Shown: piece by piece, positions 58,622 to 64,000 of the stretch
Layout of the letters: each line of letters starts with the position of its first letter
Numbering within the stretch: position 1 is the stretch's first letter
Origin: Candidatus Nanoarchaeia archaeon
Lineage (GTDB): Archaea; Nanobdellota; Nanobdellia; Woesearchaeales; JANQNE01
Assembly (NCBI GenBank): GCA_028279725.1
Contig: JANQNE010000007.1
Location: 1-64,000, forward strand
Direction: 5' to 3'
DNA length: 64,000 nucleotides
Position numbers and translations under genes: made by a program
The notes under the pieces: generated by a model
What the model saw: only the letters and a program-made list of their open reading frames with translations
Told to the model about the DNA's origin: nothing
Database searches by the model: none

Positions 58622-60868
58622 ATGAAAAAAACATTGGCATTAATAACAACCTTGCTTGTCCTAAGCATGACATTAAGCGGTTGTGATACAACCCAGATCA
58701 ACATACCAAAAGGAGATTTTGAAGATAAGATCTCGATACAGCTAAGCGCTGAAGAGACTGCAACAACACAGCAGATGAAAAAGTTCAAAGATATCGATGA
58801 ACTTAAAGCATTCTTAAGACTACAATCAACTGCCTCAACCCCAAGCTATGACATGGGCTTTGGTTCAGCAAGAGGTATGATTATGGAAACTGCTGATATG
58901 GTAATGGCAGAAGAGACTGTTTCAGTAGGAAGCATATCGCCAACTGCAAAAGAATCAGCAGATGATTATTCTGAAACAAACACCCAAGTCAAAGGAGTTG
59001 ATGAAGCAGACTATGTAAAAAATGATGGAAGATATATCTACATCATCGCTGACAACAAACTTGTGATAGTCGACGCATACTATGCTGAAAACGCAGAAAT
59101 AATCTCAACTACTGAAATAGAAAATGAATATTCTGACTATTATAGCAGAAAAACAGCAAAGCAGATCTTCATAAAAGATGATAAATTAGCTTTATTCGTA
59201 GAAGCTAACGAGAAAGCATATTTCTTCCAGAAATATGACATAGTTCCAAGAGATTCATATAGGCAAAAGACAAAGATCTATATCTTCGATATATCTGACA
59301 GAGAAGATCCTAAAGTAGAAGACACTTTCTCGATCACAGGAAGATATTTCCAGTCAAGGATGATCGGAGATATTATCTACGCTGTATCTCAGGAAAACAC
59401 GATGTATGGAACATATATCAATGAACCGTTGATCAGGGCTGACACAACAATAAAGCCAGAGATCTACTACTTCGATAATCCTGAGCAGAACTATCAGTTC
59501 AACACAATAGCTTCAATCGATCTAAGCAATAACAAAGTTATTGACTCAAAAACATTGATGATGGGCTATTCAAACACACTGATGGTCTCAGAAAACAACA
59601 TCTACATAGCATACCAGAAACAGAACTATTGGAGATGGGGATGGTATGATAGAAGTGGATATGAGAAAGAAAGATTCTACGAGATCATAGTTCCTCTTCT
59701 AGAAGGGGACCTAAAGTCTGATATCGACAAAATCATAAGCAAAAACACTAATGAAGATGAAAAGTGGAGAGACATATCAAAGACTCTTTCAGACTTCTAT
59801 GAAGTATTAGAGGATGATGAACAGCTTCAGGATCAATACGAAGACATGTTCGTTGAAATCTCTGACGCTTTAGAAGAGTACGATATGAAAAAAGCATTAG
59901 AAGGAAAAAAGACAATAATCCATAAGCTAAGCATCGACGAAGGAAAAATAGAACACCAAGCCCAGGGAGAAGTTCATGGCTCATTACTAAACCAATTCTC
60001 CTTAGACGAGCATGAAGGAAATCTAAGACTTGCAACAACAGTTAATATCTGGAACCAAAAAAGGATCCAGTACAACAATGTTTACATCCTAGACAAAGAC
60101 ATGAAAGAGATCGGAGAGATAACAGACATCGCAGAAGACGAGCAGATCTACTCAACAAGATTCATAGGAGATAGATTATATATGGTAACATTCAGACAGA
60201 TAGACCCATTCTTTGTAATCGACCTCTCAGACCCAACTAATCCGGAAATCTTAGGGGAACTAAAGATTCCAGGGTACAGCTCATACCTTCATCCATATGA
60301 TGACAACCATATCATCGGGATTGGAAAAGAAGGAGATGAAGATGGAAGGATTGGAGGAGTAAAGATCGCTATGTTTGACGTAACTGATGTATCTAAACCA
60401 AAAGAGATAGATTCAATTGAGATAGGGGAAAGAGGATCAGATAGCGCAGTACTGCATGACCATAAAGCGTTCCTTTTCAGCAAAGAAAAAGGAGTATTAG
60501 TCCTGCCAGTCACAGAAATTAAAGAAAGGGAAAAGCTCACTGCATACAGATACAGCAACACTGTCTGGAACGGAGCTTATGTCTTCAATGTAGATGATAC
60601 TGGATTTGATGAGCTAGGAAAAGTAAAACATTCCTCATCCAAGTCTGACTACTTTTACTGGGTCAGGGAAGCATCTGTTCTGAGAAGCTTGTATATGGAT
60701 AACAACCTGTACACAGTCTCAAACAAATACATCAAGATCAATGACTTAAAGAATGATCTTGAAGAGCTTAACACAGTAAAGCTTCCATATCAAGGATATG
60801 ACTATGGTCCTAAACCAGTTCCTATGATTGAAGAAGCAGTTGCTGTAGATGCAGAAATGATAGGATAA
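58622..60868 (+). CDS. Secreted beta-propeller lipoprotein (Beta_propel family)
   Basis: A 748-residue exported protein. It begins with a lipoprotein signal (MKKTLALITTLLVLSMTLSGC, Cys21), so it is likely lipid-anchored outside. The family marker TNTQVKGVDEADYVKNDGRYIYIIADNKLVIVDAY is at about residue 120. Propeller blades with DLSDPTNPEILGELKIPGYSSYLHPYDDNHIIGIGKEG and DVSKPKEIDSIEIGERGSDS follow. A helical insert (380-430) interrupts the propeller. The GGAGG-like site AACACGGAGG lies 8 bases upstream of the ATG. Its role is unknown; it could bind a ligand or partner on the cell surface. It is the largest exported protein in the window. Confidence 0.88.
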   Translation: MKKTLALITTLLVLSMTLSGCDTTQINIPKGDFEDKISIQLSAEETATTQQMKKFKDIDELKAFLRLQSTASTPSYDMGFGSARGMIMETADMVMAEETVSVGSISPTAKESADDYSETNTQVKGVDEADYVKNDGRYIYIIADNKLVIVDAYYAENAEIISTTEIENEYSDYYSRKTAKQIFIKDDKLALFVEANEKAYFFQKYDIVPRDSYRQKTKIYIFDISDREDPKVEDTFSITGRYFQSRMIGDIIYAVSQENTMYGTYINEPLIRADTTIKPEIYYFDNPEQNYQFNTIASIDLSNNKVIDSKTLMMGYSNTLMVSENNIYIAYQKQNYWRWGWYDRSGYEKERFYEIIVPLLEGDLKSDIDKIISKNTNEDEKWRDISKTLSDFYEVLEDDEQLQDQYEDMFVEISDALEEYDMKKALEGKKTIIHKLSIDEGKIEHQAQGEVHGSLLNQFSLDEHEGNLRLATTVNIWNQKRIQYNNVYILDKDMKEIGEITDIAEDEQIYSTRFIGDRLYMVTFRQIDPFFVIDLSDPTNPEILGELKIPGYSSYLHPYDDNHIIGIGKEGDEDGRIGGVKIAMFDVTDVSKPKEIDSIEIGERGSDSAVLHDHKAFLFSKEKGVLVLPVTEIKEREKLTAYRYSNTVWNGAYVFNVDDTGFDELGKVKHSSSKSDYFYWVREASVLRSLYMDNNLYTVSNKYIKINDLKNDLEELNTVKLPYQGYDYGPKPVPMIEEAVAVDAEMIG

Positions 60869-60870
60869 AA

Positions 60871-60891
60871 TTTATTTTTCTTTTCTTTTTT
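60871..60891 (+). terminator. T-rich tract after beta-propeller gene
   Basis: TTTATTTTTCTTTTCTTTTTT follows the stop codon within three bases and covers the space to the convergent gene at 60890. It is likely a transcription stop. Support is from composition only. Confidence 0.4.
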
Positions 60892-61156
60892 AATAATAGA
60901 AAGCACTTCTTTTATGTTTTCTTATACTGTTCATTCTGTCATATCTTGGATTATTATCACTAGGATACGTCCTAGGTGCGGCTACTTTCTTTTTATTCTG
61001 CCCTCTATAGTCTCTTCTTATACTCCCAAAATAATTAACAACCCTATACGCCAGATCTTCTAGCATCTGTCTTGGATTTACACTCACTAAAACAGGGAGT
61101 GCAATCGCAGCTCCGATCTTTATTTCATCCTGATGCTCCATGATTTGTTCTAACAT
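60890..61156 (-). CDS. Hypothetical basic protein, 88 aa
   Basis: An unrecognised small protein. A weak hydrophobic segment (IKIGAAIALPVLVSV, residues 12-26) is followed by a basic, Tyr-rich C-terminus (IRRDYRGQNKKKVAAPRTYPSDNNPRYDRMNSIRKHKRSAFYY). It may be a one-helix membrane-tethered RNA- or DNA-binding protein. AAGGTGAG precedes ATG 61156 by six bases. The gene starts 9 bases after the glycosyltransferase stop, so both belong to one operon. The function is unknown. Confidence 0.55.
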   Translation of the reverse strand: MLEQIMEHQDEIKIGAAIALPVLVSVNPRQMLEDLAYRVVNYFGSIRRDYRGQNKKKVAAPRTYPSDNNPRYDRMNSIRKHKRSAFYY

Positions 61157-61165
61157 TTTCTCACC

Positions 61166-62578
61166 TTATATCGAAAATTTAACCTTGCTCCTTCTTATCC
61201 TTCCTCTTGATGCAATTATTTCGTTATATGCTCTTTCTTCAAACGTATATTGTAATTTTTTTCTTAGAGTATCAAATCCAAAATTTTGCCTGCCCACTTC
61301 AAAATTTCTATTTACCATATCTGCTCTTCTTACCGGATCTGTCAATACCTCATATATCTTTTCTAGATTATCTTCACCTACCAAAAGGCTATGTCCATTA
61401 TTTGTATCTCGCCTTAAGACTAGATGATCAAAACCTTTCGTAGCTATGTCAGTATCATAGACTAGATAAGCCGCCATAACAATTGGCTTTCTGGCTGCTG
61501 TAGCCTCTAAAAATGCATTTCCAAAACCTTCCCAATAAGGCAGATAGGTGACCAGATCAGCATTGACCAGAACATCCCTTGGAGTATAAACTCTTTTTCC
61601 ATCACCATCTATCTTCCTGACTGAAGCAACTCTTCCTTCATCACCTAAGAAATAGACAGGTATGTCTTTTCTCTCTGCCAGATGTGTTATTTCTTTTTTA
61701 TAGGTTCTATCTGGTTCATCTCCTTCATACAAAGATATCATGAATCTAACCTTATCCTTAAATTCAGGGTATTTGTTAGTAAATTTAGAGATCAGATCGA
61801 TCGAATCTTCTATATTCTTCCTCCTTATGATCCTTGTAGGTTGAACGATCAATACATTATCATTTGCAAAATCAAAATCACTTCTAAAGTTCCTTGTATA
61901 ATCATCCATCATAGGTGGATTGTCAAAATCCTCACAATTAGGGATTATAATGGCATCATGAACTCCTTTCTGGGTCATTAGATTATGTTGAGCATATCTT
62001 GACAGCACTACATGCTGTATACCTGGGTTTCTTGGTGGCATTATATCCTCCAACAGGTCTTCTATATTACTGTCCACAAACCTTGTCCTCTCCCATCTAA
62101 AATCATGATTATGAAACACGCCTGCAACCATATCTCTTCCAGTTAGATAAAAAGAAGCCATAGCTCCTTCCAAAGTCATAGGCATAGCATTTGTGTTGTT
62201 AGGTATTATTACATCGATATCATGGTTCTTTATCTCAGAATATATTTGATTTCTAAGTTCCATGCCTCTATCTTTTAATTTCTCCACGTTTCTTCGTACA
62301 GTTGAACTGTCGACCTCCCTGCTATTGCCATATAACAGATTAGGAAAAAATGCCCTTTCATACTCTTTCTGTTCATCAGAATCAAGACTTAAAGAAGGGA
62401 GGGTTATCTGGTTTTCAGGCTTGACATTCTCTAGTCTATTGGGATATTTTCCAGCAATAGTAAACACTTCATGCTCTAATTCTCCAAGCATATGGTTCCA
62501 TTTATCTGCCTCTAGACTGACCCCATCAGTATCTCCTAATTTACCACAGATCATCCCAATCCTAAACTTCTCTCCCAA
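61166..62578 (-). CDS. GT-B glycosyltransferase (family 4-like)
   Basis: The 470-residue protein has a GT-B architecture. An N-terminal domain (1-225) contains VIIPNNTNAM and HNHDFRWER. A donor-binding domain (240-440) contains VLIVQPTRIIRRKNIEDSIDLI, VYFLGDEGRV and the nucleotide-sugar motif LPYWEGFGNAFLEATAARKPIVM. This E-x7-E pattern is typical of retaining family 4 enzymes. TTG 62578 serves as start because AGGAGG lies about 9 bases upstream. It is in an operon with the 88-residue protein. The acceptor and sugar are unknown; glycans, compatible solutes or lipids are possible. Confidence 0.88.
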   Translation of the reverse strand: MGEKFRIGMICGKLGDTDGVSLEADKWNHMLGELEHEVFTIAGKYPNRLENVKPENQITLPSLSLDSDEQKEYERAFFPNLLYGNSREVDSSTVRRNVEKLKDRGMELRNQIYSEIKNHDIDVIIPNNTNAMPMTLEGAMASFYLTGRDMVAGVFHNHDFRWERTRFVDSNIEDLLEDIMPPRNPGIQHVVLSRYAQHNLMTQKGVHDAIIIPNCEDFDNPPMMDDYTRNFRSDFDFANDNVLIVQPTRIIRRKNIEDSIDLISKFTNKYPEFKDKVRFMISLYEGDEPDRTYKKEITHLAERKDIPVYFLGDEGRVASVRKIDGDGKRVYTPRDVLVNADLVTYLPYWEGFGNAFLEATAARKPIVMAAYLVYDTDIATKGFDHLVLRRDTNNGHSLLVGEDNLEKIYEVLTDPVRRADMVNRNFEVGRQNFGFDTLRKKLQYTFEERAYNEIIASRGRIRRSKVKFSI

Positions 62579-62637
62579 TTGAGTCTACCTCCTAACTCCA
62601 TCACCTCTAAAATTATAAAATAAAAAAAGAAAGAGTT

Positions 62638-64000
62638 TTACTCTTTCAGTGCTGCATGTGCTGCTGCCAATCTTGCGATTGGAACCCTGTAAGGTGAGCA
62701 GCTTACATAATTCAAACCAGTTCTGTGGCAGAACTCAACTGAACTTGGCTCTCCGCCATGCTCTCCGCAGATTCCTAATTTAAGATCGCTCTTAACACCT
62801 CTACCTTTCTCAGCAGCCATCTGTACCAACTGACCGACTCCAGTCTGATCAAGCACTTGGAAAGGATCTTTCTCCAAGATTCCTTTTTCGATGTATTCAG
62901 GTACAAAGCTTCCTACATCATCTCTTGAAAATCCTAATGTCATCTGTGTTAAGTCATTAGTTCCAAAGCTGAAGAAATCAGCTTCCTCTGCAACCTGATT
63001 TGATGTCAAAGCTCCTCTTGGAACCTCAATCATTGTTCCAACTTTGTATTCCATCTTTGATCCAGCACTCTTGATTATATCATCAGCTGTCTTTACAACA
63101 ATTGCTCTCTGGTTTTTGAACTCTTCAACATTTCCAACCAAAGGGATCATTATCTCAGGAACTAGAGTATCATCTCCAGTTTCTAGGCCAGCTTCGATAA
63201 TTGCTCTTGTCTGCATCTCTGTTATTTCAGGATAAGTTATTCCTAATCTGCATCCTCTGTGTCCAAGCATCGGGTTCTGTTCATGAAGAGCTTCAATCTT
63301 CTGCTTCAGTTCATCAACACTTACTCCCATCTCTTTGCTTAGTTCAGCTATGTCAGCTTCTTCCCTAGGCAAGAACTCATGTAGTGGAGGGTCCAACAGT
63401 CTTATTGTAACTGGTTTTCCTTTCATAACTTCAAACAGTCCTTTGAAATCAGCTTTCTGGAAAGGAAGCAGCTTATCAAGAGCTTTCTTTCTTCCGTCAA
63501 GATCTTTAGCCAAGATCATCTCTCTCATAGCTTTGATCCTGTCTCCTTCAAAAAACATGTGTTCTGTTCTGCAAAGACCAATTCCTTCTGCTCCAAATTT
63601 GATTGCAACTTCTGAATCGTGTGGTGTATCTGCATTTGTCCTAACTTTCAGTTTTCTTACTTCATCAGCCCATTCCATAAGTGTTCCAAAATTTCCTGAA
63701 AGTTCAGGATCAACAGTTGGTATCTGTCCGATGAATACTTCTCCTTCAGTTCCATCTAGAGTTATGTACTCACCTTCTTTAACTTGTTCTCCATTAACTT
63801 CAAAATAGCCATCTTTCTCATGAACCACTACATCAGAACATCCAGCAACACAGCATTTACCCATTCCTCTAGCAACAACTGCTGCATGTGAAGTCATTCC
63901 TCCTCTTGAAGTCAGAATACCCTGAGCTGCATTCATCCCTATTAGATCTTCTGGTGATGTCTCAGTTCTAACTAGGATAACTTTCTTTCCTTCCTCAGCC
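62638..64000 (-). CDS. ppdK: Pyruvate phosphate dikinase, 3' part (runs off the window)
   Basis: PPDK converts pyruvate, ATP and phosphate into PEP, AMP and pyrophosphate, or the reverse in glycolysis. The visible 453 residues include the swivelling His loop GGMTSHAAVVARGMGKCCV. The PEP-binding TIM barrel follows with LCRTEHMF, GCRLGITYPEITEMQ, IEVPRGALTSNQVAEEADFFSFGTNDLTQ, and the catalytic-Cys region LGICGEHGGEP near the end. The frame stays open to base 64000, so the N-terminal ATP-grasp domain lies outside. In DPANN-like cells PPDK often substitutes for pyruvate kinase. A short AT-rich gap separates it from the glycosyltransferase operon. Confidence 0.96.
   Translation of the reverse strand, partial: AEEGKKVILVRTETSPEDLIGMNAAQGILTSRGGMTSHAAVVARGMGKCCVAGCSDVVVHEKDGYFEVNGEQVKEGEYITLDGTEGEVFIGQIPTVDPELSGNFGTLMEWADEVRKLKVRTNADTPHDSEVAIKFGAEGIGLCRTEHMFFEGDRIKAMREMILAKDLDGRKKALDKLLPFQKADFKGLFEVMKGKPVTIRLLDPPLHEFLPREEADIAELSKEMGVSVDELKQKIEALHEQNPMLGHRGCRLGITYPEITEMQTRAIIEAGLETGDDTLVPEIMIPLVGNVEEFKNQRAIVVKTADDIIKSAGSKMEYKVGTMIEVPRGALTSNQVAEEADFFSFGTNDLTQMTLGFSRDDVGSFVPEYIEKGILEKDPFQVLDQTGVGQLVQMAAEKGRGVKSDLKLGICGEHGGEPSSVEFCHRTGLNYVSCSPYRVPIARLAAAHAALKE

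Noticed and set aside
1-64000. CRISPR arrays or cas genes
   Set aside because: No run of regularly spaced identical repeats and no Cas motifs are visible in the window.
1-64000. Insertion sequences, integrases or prophage genes
   Set aside because: No transposase DDE or Tyr-recombinase motifs, and no phage structural proteins were seen.

Overview
The window looks like a chromosome segment of an AT-rich archaeon, most likely a DPANN lineage of the Woesearchaeota/Pacearchaeota type. Archaeal marks seen in the sequence are TATA/BRE-like promoters, replication factor C large subunit, HerA and Mre11, archaeal GlyRS and AsnRS, deoxyhypusine synthase, pyruvoyl-dependent arginine decarboxylase, TruD, translin, a Tad-type ATPase/membrane pair, and a tRNA with bulge-helix-bulge introns. 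Bacterial-type AspRS and zinc-LID adenylate kinase point to gene transfer. Genes are packed tightly with 1-20 nt overlaps, and many starts carry a GAGGTG-like ribosome site. No gene-free stretch exceeds 300 bases. The lineage is inferred, not proven.

Layout. 1-6.7 kb: two unknown proteins, rfcL, a SET-domain methyltransferase, glyS, a 93-nt structured element, an AbrB-like regulator with a membrane protein, an OB-fold protein and tRNA-Phe. 6.7-14.8 kb (minus): membrane protein, B12-type radical SAM protein, two unknowns, a sulfite-oxidase-fold lipoprotein, and a Tad-like secretion pair preceded by a 47-residue ribbon-helix-helix gene. 14.9-18.5 kb: GNAT protein, rubrerythrin-like protein, agmatinase and arginine decarboxylase (arginine to putrescine). 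18.6-23.1 kb: a HerA-like ATPase, two coiled-coil proteins and three tandem paralogous membrane proteins, perhaps one membrane apparatus. 23.2-32.4 kb: translin, an HD protein, a one-TM protein, then an aspartate/asparagine block (aspS, asnS, an AsnC-like regulator, a YbaK-like deacylase, asnA) with HAD and NTP-pyrophosphatase genes.

32.4-44 kb: HAD and PHP hydrolases; a minus-strand run herA, GGDEF protein, two unknowns, mre11; deoxyhypusine synthase; an Ala/Lys-rich protein; and a three-gene operon of an HTH-like protein, a very divergent RtcB-like protein and a PIN nuclease. 44-52 kb: a second HerA/VirB4-like ATPase, the Era-like GTPase/DUF2073/zinc-ribbon trio, two divergent GGDEF genes and a YchF-type GTPase. 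52-64 kb: tRNA-Thr, adk, truD, an intron-split tRNA-Arg(CCU), a membrane protein, alpha/beta hydrolases, glycosyltransferases, a membrane-tethered regulator, a large beta-propeller lipoprotein and the 3' part of pyruvate phosphate dikinase.

The strongest unusual signals are: (1) three copies (4862, 39777, 46162) of a roughly 92-nt element with a co-varying basal stem, each touching a stop codon; (2) tRNA-Arg(CCU) split by canonical BHB introns in both the D-loop and the T-loop; (3) an RtcB-like/PIN/HTH operon; (4) three GGDEF proteins in an archaeon; (5) a duplicated 61-62-bp promoter element; (6) a tandem membrane-protein triplication beside a HerA-like ATPase.
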